Below, one piece after another: positions 33,750-44,413 of a stretch of DNA of 64,000 nt (positions are counted from its first letter, which is position 1; every line of letters begins with the position of its first letter). The notes under the pieces are model-generated. The model was not told where the DNA came from. It saw nothing but the letters and a program-made list of their open reading frames with translations, and made no database searches. The position numbers and the translations under genes were made by a program. Source of the DNA: Adineta ricciae (Eukaryota; Rotifera; Eurotatoria; Adinetida; Adinetidae); contig CAJNOJ010000462.1 in assembly GCA_905250025.1 (NCBI GenBank), positions 1-64,000 of the forward strand, given 5' to 3'.

Positions 33750-34330
33750 TTACAAATCAAACCTCAAGATTCGATCATTTTCACAATCAGAACCATAAAG
33801 ATTTTCTTCAACATCAAATGATAAACCGATGGGACTAGACAATTGATTTGATTCTTCTCCTTTTCCATTTCTACCAACAATCACTTCACCTTGTCGACTT
33901 CCTTCACTCCAACGCATTATTCGACCATTCCCACAATCTGCAACATAAATTCGGCCCCAATCATCAACAATGATTCCTGCAGGAAAACTCACTTGATTCA
34001 GTTGATTTTCTTCCCCATTTCCGCCAGCCACTAATGTTCCTTCTTTGTCCAGTTTTTCTTCTCCAATTCTCCACAGTCTCACTTCATTCTTCTCCTCAAC
34101 AGAAACATAAAGAAATGCCAATTGATTTTTCGTTTACACACAACAGTAACTATTCCAAATGATAGTTCCTTGTTGATTTTGTTCTCATGGCCATCGAATC
34201 ACTTGTCTACAATAAAAATATTTTGATTTTGATCAACCAAAATTCTTCAGGGAGAAGAGAGTTGATTTAATCTGTCTTCCTGTCCATTTTCTCCTGCGAC
34301 ACGTTGGGGGATTTGGGTCCATTTCACCCA
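33750..34330 (-). pseudogene. NHL-propeller gene relic
   Basis: 33750-34121 encodes about two and a half NHL blades: GTLVAGGNGEENQLNQVSFP, GIIVDDWGRIYVADCGNGRI, then GEVIVGRNGKGEESNQLSSP and GLSFDVEENLYGSDCENDRI. Upstream the same pattern goes on but is broken: VAGENGQEDRLNQLSSP, then a TGA, ILVDQNQNIFIVDK, then another TGA (about 34180-34320). No leader, EGF or membrane part is nearby, so it is an isolated fragment. Confidence 0.65.
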
Positions 34331-35340
34331 GATTACTCATCTAATAGCCATGACTCCTTGCTGTAGCGATTACCATCAGACTTTGCAGCATGAGCCTAGA
34401 GTTACTGGAGGATTCAAGTGGGAGGAGTGGACTGAAAATATGAACGCATTACTAGAATTGGTTCATGTCCTCCATCTATTTACACGTCAGCTCTAGAAAG
34501 GTCAATGTGATTGACGTGAAGTTGTTGATAGTCTATTAAAACATCAAAATCTAGCTGGAGTTCGAAAATGAGACCGATTAGAAGATCGATTCATGGATTA
34601 TTAAAAAAGGAACTGATATTTCTCTATGATTCGTTGTCTTCTATCTGATATACTTTCTGCAGTACGCATAATTCCCTTTTGGTAGATGGAATAACAGAAT
34701 AATTGGTCTTTGTTCGCAAAAGATGAAACGCGTCAGGAAAGTTCTGCTCACCTACTCACTTTCATCAAGGAGAAAAAAATTACAGTGATTATTTATGTAA
34801 CAAATATTTGAATATGGTTAATCTTTTTTTATCTACTTGCCTAAATAATGTTTATGACGTCAATTTAAATCTATTAAAAAATATTCTAACAAATGAACAG
34901 CACCATGCTTATCTCTAACATTCAAAATTTCTTTTTTCATATCTTACAAATATATATCTAAAAATCATCGAACCATGAGTTTTATTTTCGATTATTCTTC
35001 TCGATTTTTACAAAAGTTTTCAGGAATGACATTAGTTTTTTCGTTAACTAATAACAAATGCGTTAATATTGAAATCTCAGTGCGAAGTTAGCACCATTCG
35101 ATGCAGAATCAAATTCTGCGTCAGATGGACTTATATTCACAGACGAGAATTCATTTGAACATAAGGTTTTGTATGAATTTTTTCTGGTGCTATCTGAATG
35201 GTGGTGACTTCACATCGATTTGAAATCTGATCACTATCAAATCGGAACAAATGAGTTTAATGAATTGACGTCATAGAATAATAAAATTATTCATAAAAAT
35301 ATGCGATCCTTTCATCTGTATTGTTTCATAAAAGCCAATC
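34331..35340. other. Intergenic, then upstream part of duplicated unit B
   Basis: No gene. From ~34690 the sequence is nearly the same as that upstream of the second GPCR copy, including an inverted-repeat region (listed). Confidence 0.55.
35082..35213. promoter_or_regulatory. Inverted-repeat region upstream of GPCR copy 1, conserved in copy 2
   Basis: Arms 35082-35099 and 35196-35213 pair at 15 of 18 positions, and inside lies a perfect 7-bp-arm palindrome (GCAGAAT-CAA-ATTCTGC, 35103-35119). The block ends ~130 bp before the ATG and is kept almost unchanged upstream of copy 2 (around 48525-48660). It could be a regulatory element or an old MITE. Confidence 0.4.
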
Positions 35341-38300
35341 ATGTTTTATATAAAATATATCTTCTATTCGACTTTTCTATGCTGTGTCAAAACTCAGCTT
35401 CAAGTAAATCTTTATTTTGCCGATCAGGTTAGTGTCGACCAATTCGACGAGATAGGTATCCGATATAATTGTCTACGACTTGTTGGAACTGTGGAAAGCC
35501 GAAGAATAAATCGAGATATTGTATCATTTTGTATGAGTGAATTATCATCGAAATTCTCTGTTAAAACTGATAATTCGATGGAAAAATTTTATTTTGATGA
35601 TCTTGTGGAAAAACATATCACAAGTCAACAGTTATATGAATGGTCAGTGCCAATTGATACAATTGAACAGTATGAATATTATTTAGAATCAAATGATTCA
35701 TCTTGGCAAAAACAACCTGTTTACATTTGTACATTACCAAGATTCGGACCTGTGTGTCAGTACCAATTTTATTATGATGTTGGAGAGTATGGAATATTTT
35801 CTGATCTAGTTCATTATTATAGATCTGATAATAAATTTATTAGCGATATGACTTGTTTTACTCATTTGAAATGTAATCGCAGTTGTTTGCCAGTATGTTT
35901 AGATTGGTCAGAAATTTGTGATGGTGTAGTTCACTGTCTCGATGGAAATTTTGATGAAGAACATTGTTGGCAACTTGAATTGAATCAGTGTGAACAAAAT
36001 GAATATCAGTGTACCATGGGGCAATGTATACCGATTGAATTTGTTAATGATGGTATGAGCAGTTATGAATGTCTTGACGGCTCTGATGAAGCACGCGATC
36101 GTTATACTGTATATAATGGCTTTCTTACTGAGCTGGAGTATAGTGGCGATCTGGAAGATTTAAGATGCGCAACTACATTTTTAACAAGTAGCTGTGATTC
36201 CAATCGTACGTGGGAACTCATTGACGCTATGTTTTCAATACAAGACAGTTCTATACCGGAAGAATGCTGGTTCGCTTTTAGACACTATTTAGAAGCTAAT
36301 TACTTTGGTGATGCAAAAAGATATATACCTGCTATAAGAAAAGAATGTCCAGATGCACTGTATTTTCCCAATGTTCCAGTATTCTTTGGCCATGTTTTTA
36401 CAGCTTATAAAAAAAATGATGTGTTAAATTCAAACCAGTTCGCCGTACCTTATTTATGTTCAAATAAATCTTTTCATGATGGTTCAGTTAAACTAGCTTC
36501 AGATATGTCATTAAACAATCTAACGTGTTTTGTCTTCCCTCGACCTATAATTGATACCATGATCCACATAGTTCCGAAAGGATATACCTATTTGAAGATC
36601 ATGATGAGTATTTTCGATCAAATAAAAAACTTCAATCCAATAATATATTATTCTTCGAACCAATGTCATACATTCAATTTATATCAATGTATCAACTCGT
36701 CGAAATATATTGGATTTCGACGTGTTGGCAACAATATACACGATTGTCCATATGGTGATGATGAAAGCATATTGAACGACGCGAATTATCCGTTATTTGT
36801 TCGATTAAACGATAAGTTAAGTGATTTCTACTACATGGGCCTAAGCTTTCCACAAGAAGATCTTTTCAACAGAAAATATGGCTGTAGGTTCGATGATGAC
36901 TTTTGCGATGATACAGATCATGACAGTAATTTGACTCAAAGAATGATATCGTTCCCGATACTGTGTGATGGCTTCAAGACCTTATATCCAATAACAATCG
37001 ACGGACAAAACCATACGGATGAAACTGAATGCGAACAAGGAGAGTGTGATACTTTATATACTCATTGTGATGGAGCATGGAATTGTTGGGATGGAAGAGA
37101 TGAAATGGATTGTAATCAACCATCAACTACGCTTGATTGTTCCCCGGGAACACGAATATGTGTCACATTAGATACACTTAATGTTACATGTTTACCACTT
37201 AATAAAATTAATGATGGTCAAGTTGATTGCTTTGGTGGAACCGATGAACGAAGGATATGCCGCCGTAAAATTTTCATATATGGGTATGACGGATTTTATT
37301 GTACAAACAGCAAACCACCAGTTTGTTTGATCAGCTATAATTTCTGCAATAACGTAACGGAGTGTCCAAATGGAGAGGATGAACAATTTTGTTCACAAAA
37401 TCAATCAATCTCAGTCGTAGATGATACGTTTCAATCGAATTCTGTTTTACTGCGCCCTGATGTACAGAATTTTTTTCGACTCTTCTTCACCATAGGTCAT
37501 TATGACGTAGGAGCTCAATATTTTAGAATTCCTGGTTTCGTTAGACCAGAGCTAATCATAGAAGGGAATGCATTTACTGCAAGTTATACTGCTCGAGCTT
37601 CACTACTTGATGAACGACGTTGTCATCGTGGTCTTGATTTACGTGTTTGGCTAAATGAGTCATTGTACGGATATACAAGTACGTGTCTTTGCCTACCCGG
37701 CTATTATGGTAATCAATGTCAATATCAAAATGAACGTATAAGTTTAGTAATACGATTCAATGTTGCAACTGAATCATGGCAAATTCCATTTACGATATTA
37801 GCTTTATTGATTGATGATACAAATCAACGAGTTATTCATTCTTATGAACAATTCACTTACTTATCGGTACGAGATTGTCAAGTTAAATTTGATTTTCATT
37901 TATTTTATTCAACTCGACCAAAAGATATGAATAGAAATTATTCAATTCATATTGATATTTATGAAAAAAATTCTCTTCGTTACCGAGGAAGCTTTCTTTA
38001 TCCCGTGAAATTTTTATTTTTACCCGTTCATCGGTTAGCATTCATTATCAATGTTCCATCAGTCAGTGATTATTCTTGCTCAAATCAGCAATGTCGACAT
38101 GGAAAATGTATGAAATATGTCAATGAAGAAAAAACATTTTGTCAATGTGATGAAGGATGGTCCGGAGAGTATTGTCATGTTCAACATAATTGCACTTGTT
38201 CATCAAAAAAATCATTATGTATTGGTGTATTAGCTGATAATCGATCAATCTGTGTGTGTCAAGAGAACCGATTTGGTCCTCGTTGTTATCTTAAGAACCG

Positions 38301-40056
38301 AGTTTGCGAAAGTTTTCCATGTCTAAATAATGGTTCATGTATTCCAGGCGATGATTTTATGACTTCAGATGAAACAAAATATAGTTGTATATGTGAAAAA
38401 GGTTATAGTGGACGTCAATGCGAAGTAGATAGTAATCAAATTGATATTATATTCGATAATGACTTGCATATATCTCAATCAGTTTTTATTCATTTTATGA
38501 CGATAATTGGACCACCTAGTAACCTATTCACCGGAGCAGTAGATAAAAAAGTAGAGATATCAACAATATTACAAACGATATCTCAAGCAACGAATTCAAT
38601 CAGAGTTTATTGGTCACAACGATTTCATTTAACTTTTATTGAAACATTGGATAAGATCTTTTACGTAGGTACTCTTCAACCAAATTATATTCCTTCAACA
38701 AGAAGAACTCAACAGATTAATTCATCACATCGTTGTTCATCAATTAATGAATTGACAAATGAAACATTTGCTCAACTTCATGTTCTTCGTCGTATGAAAT
38801 ATTATCATGTAATTTGTCAACAACATTCTCCTCATTTACAATGTTTCCGTGATGATTTACACCTTTGTTTATGTTATGAGTTTTATGGAAAGCGCCTAGC
38901 AAATTGTGCTCCTTTTGACTATGAAATGAAATTTGATTGTTCTGGACAAAATGCTTGTGAAAATGGAGGTCGATGTTTTCAAGATTCACCTACATGTCCA
39001 ACACGAATTATTTGTGCTTGTCGTTCATGTTATTTTGGAACTCGTTGTCAGCATAGCACAAGTGAATTTGGTTTATCATTAGATGCTATCTTAGCATATC
39101 GTATTATTCCAAATGTTGATCTTATTGATCAAACAACAGTTGTTAAAATAAGTTTTTCATTAACAATTCTATTTTTTATCTTTGGGATAATCAATGGTAT
39201 GCTTTCGTTAATTACATTTAAAAGCAAAAATGTACGTGAAGTCGGTTGTGGAATCTATCTATTTGGTTCGTCCATAACAACAATATTAACAATGTTCATG
39301 TTTGCATCAAAATATTTTATTTATCTTTCGACACAAATGTCATCTTTATCGAATGAATCATTTCTTAAAATTCAATGTTATTTATTAGATTTTCTTCTTC
39401 GAATTTGTTTAAATATGGACCAATGGATAAATGCATGTGTTGCTTTAGAAAGAGCAGTAACTGTTATTCAAGGCGCTCAATTTAATAGAAAGAAAAGTAA
39501 AACATTAGCAAAGAAAATTATTTTTATTCTTTTAATTTTCAATATTTTAACATCAATTCACGATCCGATTTATCGTAAATTGACAGTAGAAGAAAATGAA
39601 AATAATGAACATAAAAGAATTTGGTGTGTTGTTAGTTATTCTTCAAATTTACAAATTTATAACCGCATTATAAACACACTTCATTTTTTTATTCCATTTC
39701 TAATTAACTTTATTTCATCGATTATTTTAATCACAAAAAAATCTCGTCAACAGTCTAATTTACATGAAAATCAACCCTATTCAGATGAATTGCGTAAACA
39801 ACTTCGAGAGCATCGACGTTTATTAATTGCGCCTGTTGTTTTATTTCTTCTTGCATTACCACGTTTGATTCTCTCTTATGTATCACAATGTATGAATTCA
39901 GCCCGAGATTCATCAATATTTATTAGTGGATACTTTATTTCATTTATTCCACCAATGATTACTTTTACGATTTTTGTTATTCCTTCAGAATTCTATAGAA
40001 AGGAATATCAAAATTCAATAGCACAATATCAACAACGTATTCGACGAATCCTATAG
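35341..40056 (+). CDS. LDLa/EGF-repeat adhesion-style GPCR, copy 1, intronless
   Basis: A 1,571-codon frame with no intron. A signal peptide (MFYIKYIFYSTFLCCV) opens it. LDLa-like modules lie at ~170-255 (CLDWSEICDGVVHCLDGNFD..C, then CTMGQCIPIEF..CLDGSDE), ~441-480, ~569-645 (CDGAWNCWDGRDEMDC) and ~653-683 (CNNVTECPNGEDEQFC). EGF modules are at ~781, ~913-948 (CRHGKC..CQCDEGWSGEYC), ~951-1030 and ~1199-1240 (CENGGRC..CYFGTRC). From ~1267 there are seven hydrophobic spans with rhodopsin-like traits: ACVALERAVTV at the end of TM3 in place of DRY, and a basic third loop. No GPS autoproteolysis motif is seen. It is predicted to be a surface receptor with a large ligand-binding ectodomain; ligand unknown. 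Such LDLa/EGF rhodopsin-type receptors are common in rotifers (family knowledge). Confidence 0.85.
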   Translation: MFYIKYIFYSTFLCCVKTQLQVNLYFADQVSVDQFDEIGIRYNCLRLVGTVESRRINRDIVSFCMSELSSKFSVKTDNSMEKFYFDDLVEKHITSQQLYEWSVPIDTIEQYEYYLESNDSSWQKQPVYICTLPRFGPVCQYQFYYDVGEYGIFSDLVHYYRSDNKFISDMTCFTHLKCNRSCLPVCLDWSEICDGVVHCLDGNFDEEHCWQLELNQCEQNEYQCTMGQCIPIEFVNDGMSSYECLDGSDEARDRYTVYNGFLTELEYSGDLEDLRCATTFLTSSCDSNRTWELIDAMFSIQDSSIPEECWFAFRHYLEANYFGDAKRYIPAIRKECPDALYFPNVPVFFGHVFTAYKKNDVLNSNQFAVPYLCSNKSFHDGSVKLASDMSLNNLTCFVFPRPIIDTMIHIVPKGYTYLKIMMSIFDQIKNFNPIIYYSSNQCHTFNLYQCINSSKYIGFRRVGNNIHDCPYGDDESILNDANYPLFVRLNDKLSDFYYMGLSFPQEDLFNRKYGCRFDDDFCDDTDHDSNLTQRMISFPILCDGFKTLYPITIDGQNHTDETECEQGECDTLYTHCDGAWNCWDGRDEMDCNQPSTTLDCSPGTRICVTLDTLNVTCLPLNKINDGQVDCFGGTDERRICRRKIFIYGYDGFYCTNSKPPVCLISYNFCNNVTECPNGEDEQFCSQNQSISVVDDTFQSNSVLLRPDVQNFFRLFFTIGHYDVGAQYFRIPGFVRPELIIEGNAFTASYTARASLLDERRCHRGLDLRVWLNESLYGYTSTCLCLPGYYGNQCQYQNERISLVIRFNVATESWQIPFTILALLIDDTNQRVIHSYEQFTYLSVRDCQVKFDFHLFYSTRPKDMNRNYSIHIDIYEKNSLRYRGSFLYPVKFLFLPVHRLAFIINVPSVSDYSCSNQQCRHGKCMKYVNEEKTFCQCDEGWSGEYCHVQHNCTCSSKKSLCIGVLADNRSICVCQENRFGPRCYLKNRVCESFPCLNNGSCIPGDDFMTSDETKYSCICEKGYSGRQCEVDSNQIDIIFDNDLHISQSVFIHFMTIIGPPSNLFTGAVDKKVEISTILQTISQATNSIRVYWSQRFHLTFIETLDKIFYVGTLQPNYIPSTRRTQQINSSHRCSSINELTNETFAQLHVLRRMKYYHVICQQHSPHLQCFRDDLHLCLCYEFYGKRLANCAPFDYEMKFDCSGQNACENGGRCFQDSPTCPTRIICACRSCYFGTRCQHSTSEFGLSLDAILAYRIIPNVDLIDQTTVVKISFSLTILFFIFGIINGMLSLITFKSKNVREVGCGIYLFGSSITTILTMFMFASKYFIYLSTQMSSLSNESFLKIQCYLLDFLLRICLNMDQWINACVALERAVTVIQGAQFNRKKSKTLAKKIIFILLIFNILTSIHDPIYRKLTVEENENNEHKRIWCVVSYSSNLQIYNRIINTLHFFIPFLINFISSIILITKKSRQQSNLHENQPYSDELRKQLREHRRLLIAPVVLFLLALPRLILSYVSQCMNSARDSSIFISGYFISFIPPMITFTIFVIPSEFYRKEYQNSIAQYQQRIRRIL

Positions 40057-40572
40057 CTGTCTAAAAATGGCGAAATACATTGAACTTCTTCTGAAATCGG
40101 CTGGGATAAATCGTTTTTTCGCTTTGCTTTTGAATGCGCCTCATGTTTTTGCAAATTGATTTTATGCTTCTGCATTGAGAATATATTAAAGGTGACGGTA
40201 TGAGTGACATATCCATCGTTCCTATCCTCATCTTTAGAAAGTTGTGAGTATGAATACTAATGAGAAGATGTGGTTTTAACTGTTCACAAGATCTTCTCTT
40301 ATAACCAAATTGTGTCAGTGATGTGCCAACACAAATGTCATATCTTTTCAGCTGAAAATATCTTCAACAACTGTGTACTGTTCAGAACTTTTCTCTTCGA
40401 GAATTTCGGTTCCAATTTCATTTAATGTTGAACTGATCATCAACTAGATATAGTGAATAAATCGAAGTGCATTTGGAATGAATGAGGTTTCACACATTGT
40501 AAAAGAACTTCTTCATGAGAAAATCCTCAGTGTGACATCATCATAAAGAGTACTGCAGAGCTCATCGGTCGT
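40057..40572. other. 3' flank of GPCR copy 1
   Basis: No ORF. Includes the block missing from copy 2, flanked by AGAACTT words. Confidence 0.5.
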
Positions 40573-40868
40573 TCGAAAGGGCACATAGTCTTCGTTGGGT
40601 GAAAATATTTTCTATACTCGGCGAAAACGGCATTTATATACCGTTTGAAAATGTCTGTTCAATACTTCCACGTCAATTACGAATGTTGGAAATAGGCATC
40701 CGCAACGTTGAACAAATCGGAACACTTCTACACAATTGTCAGACACGATGCGGCAAAAAAGAGTCAAACAATCGGTTCGATTTATTGAGACGGAGCGGAA
40801 GAATGAATGTTCAATGTGCAGAGAGTGAAAACGAGATCAAACGCATGAAAGCTGACTCGCCATCATGA
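40573..40868 (+). pseudogene. F-box gene C-terminal relic (unit B, copy 1)
   Basis: Reads FENVCSILPRQLRMLEIGIR, NVEQIGTLLHNCQ, then SGRMNVQCAESENEIKRMKA, matching the last part of F-box exon 2 (FEGICSILPRQLQHLDINIV...VKKRMKIDSSS). About 35 residues in the middle are deleted, and the rest of the gene is absent. It retains an 89-codon frame from 40599 but has no F-box. Confidence 0.6.
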
Positions 40869-41040
40869 TCTGCTTACAAAACGCAATGAGATTTTTAATA
40901 GACATCAATAGTAACATGACTTTGATGTGTTTGTCTTTCTTGTCAAGTATGAAATCTTTCGTCCTATGATCAACTCATAGAAGAAGCTTTAACAACGTCA
41001 TTTTAACATTCTCAAGAATGAACAGCTAGATTTCGGTCAA

Positions 41041-41657
41041 TTAAAATAGTGATTTAGGTCGATTCTTGAGATATTCGGCAATTCGAGGATGTTTTTCCAC
41101 TTCTGTACGATTTTGCTTTAGCCATGGATGATTGTTCAATATGTGTTCGTCTACTCCGAGAAGAGTTTCGCCAAATGTGTGAAAGAATAGATCGGCCCAG
41201 GTCAGCTGATTGTTCACAAAGTATTCACCACTATGTCCATATAATTTACCAAGAATTTCAAGATTTTGTAAATGTTTTGGTAATTGTTCCACAAAGAAGT
41301 TTTTTGTCAATTCTTGTTTTTTCGATTCGTCTTGCTCCTGCGAAATGGGTGAATATGCTTTCATGATATCATAGATTGTATCTACGACAGCATCGGCTTC
41401 TGCTTGTTCGAAATCGTCTTTGCCAGCGAGATGAAATTTTTTAGCAAGAAAACGACCAATTGCTGCTGATTGTGGTAGTTGAACGCCATCGACTTCAAGA
41501 ACAGGCATTTGACCTAAAGGCATCTGACTCTTGTGAGTTGGCCATTCATCGCGTTCAAAACGAATATCTTCATACTTTTGGTCAGCAGCAAGAAAATCAA
41601 GCGCGATACTTCAGCAACACCACGTACATTAAAATAGTAAAGCTTGTAAGTCGACAT
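41041..41657 (-). pseudogene. Sigma-class glutathione S-transferase, copy 1, frameshifted
   Basis: It aligns end to end with the intact 205-residue copy at 54375-54992, but a run of four A (41593-41596) stands where copy 2 has five (54927-54931). That loses one base in codon ~23 and splits the frame: the N-terminal 22 residues (from the ATG at 41657) and residues ~46-205 (from an internal Met at 41523). The remaining residues are otherwise well kept, so the lesion is recent or a sequencing error. Without the thioredoxin-fold N-terminus (catalytic Tyr near position 8) the shorter frame could not bind glutathione. Confidence 0.75.
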
Positions 41658-41933
41658 ATTTGAAAACTAGTCAAGATAAGAATAACACAGACACGTGCTG
41701 TGTGAGTACAGGTATTTATATGCGAGGAAAAAAGAACGATAACATACATCTTTTTGCCTCGTCGTTATTATCCAATAGCAGTTAGTCACATGCGTTTGTC
41801 CGTATATGACGTGGTGCAACAGAATAAAAGAAAATAATGATATGATTTGTAGTTTCAGCTAAATTTTGTCTGATGAAAAATTCCTTCTAATGCTAGGATA
41901 ATATTATTTACGTAAAACACAATTTCCTATAGG

Positions 41934-42217
41934 TTACATATATTCTCAATAATCGTCATGTATCGTATTATTCCATTTGGACAGTTAGGGATTATTTGAA
42001 TAATGAAGGAGAATTTTATGTTGCACCGTTGTTGAGTAATGAAAGATTAAAATATGATTCAATAAATAGCATGTGCTTTATGGTTTCTCATATGAGCGAC
42101 GGAACAAAGCGTCATCATGCAATCGTTTCACTAACCGTGTTGCTAGTCTGTACAACTTGTGCAGTTAAATTATTTGAAACTAAACAGACTGTTATCGTTC
42201 TACAGTGTATAGAATGA
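41934..42217 (+). pseudogene. Unidentified coding-like fragment (possible nucleotidyltransferase relic)
   Basis: An open frame begins without a Met (VTYILNNRHVSYYSIW), followed by TVRDYLNNEGEFYVAPLLSN and ERLKYDSINSMCFMVSHM. The D-Y-L-N-x-E-G-E-F-Y-V-A-P stretch recalls the end of sugar-phosphate nucleotidyltransferase domains, but this is a weak memory match. It starts just after the duplication boundary. Confidence 0.25.
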
Positions 42218-42543
42218 AAATAAACACTTGAAAATAGCATTCATTGACAAAAATAATTCATAAAAGCTGTATTCTTTGCGCACACTTCTTTCAATTTAAG
42301 AGAAACTTAACATTGTGTGACCTATTTGATACAATTTCGCGCAGCATTGCTGTTTATAAAGAATAATTTCTACCTCATAAGTTCGTAGTTGACGAGAATT
42401 TAAATTGAGATAATGAGCCAGCGACATCTCATATTAGTCAAAGTAGTTAAACAGCTCTTTTCAATTGGATAACTATTTACTAACTGCCTTACTCATCGAA
42501 TGAAAGATAAACTGTTCCTCACACATTCTCTTTTTTCCTAGTT
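42218..42543. other. Upstream region of F-box copy 2
   Basis: No ORF or repeat. A pyrimidine-rich CATTCTCTTTTTTCCTAG, ending 2 bp before the ATG codon's flank, is acceptor-like, so a 5'-UTR intron may end here. Confidence 0.4.
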
Positions 42544-44191
42544 ATGGATGCATTGCCAGTAGAGGTACTACATCGTGTTTTTGATTTTCTCGATGCACAA
42601 ACAGTCCTACTCTCAGTACGAGTGCTGTCGCGATCCTTTCGGTCAATGGTCAACTCATACAATCGATACTCAGTGAACTTCACAGCTCTTTCGCAACAAC
42701 ATTTTCGTCTTCTCTGTCGACTGATAAATCCACAACAGGTCATCTCATTAACGCTTACGAATGAGTACGATGGATTAAATGAAATTGATTTATTTCTATC
42801 AAATGTTCGGCATCTTCAATCGTTCACTCGACTTCAAAATTTAGTGCTTGAGAATATCAATGAAAATCAATTCGATTCTTTGCTGAAATATGCCAATCTG
42901 ACTTTCATTACATCGTTCAGCATGAGTATCAAACATCCAGGAAGACGAATTGCCCAGGTCACGGAAAAATTACTTACATCAATCATCACACAACCAGGAC
43001 TTCGTCAATTACGTCTTTCATTGTCGTATCTCAACGTATTACGAACTGGCTATGGTACTGTTTCCATGGTTCGATACTTATTTGTTCGTCACTGGAACAA
43101 GATAAACGATCTATATGAAATATTTCAGTCTTGCCCTCATTTACATACAGTTGTTCTCCAAGAAGATCTCGGTCGACTTGATTTCAATGGTGTGCGAGAA
43201 TTCAAACCACGGAGTGCTTTTCATCAAATACGATCTCTAACTCTTGAGGAGTTTATGGAAGATATCGAAATACTTGAATTAGTTCTAGCAATGGTTCCTT
43301 CATTGAATCACTTGACTATTATTGGTCCTTACTCAAATTTGAACCTTGATGGTCACCGTTGGCAGCATCTCCTGGAAATAAATCTACCTCAATTAAAGAG
43401 ATTTGAGTTCTTTCTCCGGCCCATCTGCATTGATAAAAGAACGTTAGACGAACTCGAGACGTTCAATACTACATTTCAAACACCATTTTGGATCGAACAG
43501 AAACAATGGTTCATTATAGTTGAATATCGAACTAAATCCTTATCTAACATTCGCATTTACACCATACCATTATGTACACGTGAACTCGTTTGCGACCTAG
43601 AATTCACTCAACTGCCTTCACTGGCAACAACAATGAGAACAGAACACAATAATGTTAAGAGAATAAGTGTAGAACTAGACGAATCTATTGATGTTAGTGC
43701 TGAGAGACAAGTATGTAGATTTGATTGTAACTCGCTTCGATCTTACGTCATTATTCTTAGGAAATATTTAATAACTATCGTTTTAGCAAAATTACTGATC
43801 TAACACTTGTTTTTTATTCATCATGGTCTGGATCATTATTGCCATTAACCTTGATGGCTATTGATATTACAAATATGGTGTATATGACATTAGCTTACCA
43901 TTGTAAAAAGTCAGTTAGTGAAGATGTCTTGAAATTAGTATGTTCTTGGTTGGAACAAGCACAAAATCTTCGCTGTTTGGAAATCTATGGAGAATTTTTG
44001 GAGTTCGTAACAAGTTCGCAGCTTGAAAGTATTCTTTCGATACTTCAACATCGACTGCAATGTTTAGAAATAAGGATTAAGCATTTAGATCAGATGAAAA
44101 TATTTCTTGAACGTTGTGACAATTTGTCAAGACTAAAGTTTCATTTCGACAAAAATATCAGTAAAGAAATCAAGCAATGGTTTAATGATAA
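42544..44191 (+). CDS. F-box / LRR-like protein, copy 2, truncated at an assembly N
   Basis: Exon 1 is 42544-43710, the intron 43711-43760 (50 bp, phase 0, same place as in copy 1), and exon 2 runs from 43761 to the N at 44192. F-box LPVEVLHRVFDFLDAQT..LSRSFRSMVNSY lies at residues ~4-45, then LRR-like repeats with the family blocks QTPFWIEQKQWFIIV and IRIYTIPLCT. It is perhaps half identical to copy 1 by eye. The last ~35 residues (after KQWFND) are missing because the sequence switches at the N to unrelated EGF-gene sequence. The truncation is therefore probably an assembly join rather than biology. Expected role: substrate receptor of an SCF ubiquitin ligase. Confidence 0.75.
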
Positions 44192-44192
44192 N
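44192..44192. other. Single undetermined base at a sequence junction
   Basis: The N splits two exons that do not belong together: F-box exon 2 on the left, the last exon of an NHL-EGF gene copy on the right. Confidence 0.85.
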
Positions 44193-44413
44193 CAACGAAA
44201 CTCCGTGTACATCGAATCGTATCGAAATCTTTTGCTTTCATTGCAATTTTAGCAATGATAAGTGTTGTATTGTTTGTTATTATTATGGATATTCTCAAAT
44301 ACTTTTTTGCTATTGATCCAACACGACGTGGGATCGAAAGAATTCGGCGGGCAAAAAAACATCGACCGGATATTCAACGATTCGTCTATATCAATGTCAA
44401 ACCCCAATCTTGA
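44193..44413 (+). pseudogene. 3' fragment of an NHL-EGF membrane gene
   Basis: Encodes only the membrane span and basic tail (KLRVHRIVSKSFAFIAILAM...FVYINVKPQS, stop at 44411) of a paralogue of the gene at 14351-17474. Substitutions such as RREIERI to RRGIERI are mild. The propellers and EGF modules are absent because of the N junction, so the full gene may exist elsewhere in the genome. Confidence 0.7.

Larger units (their letters stand above)
34690..41915. repeat. Segmental duplication B, copy 1
   Basis: About 7.2 kb homologous to 48112-55245 in the same orientation: upstream region, GPCR, F-box relic, GST and its upstream region. A ~117-bp block (about 40391-40510) present here is missing in copy 2. 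Confidence 0.95.
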
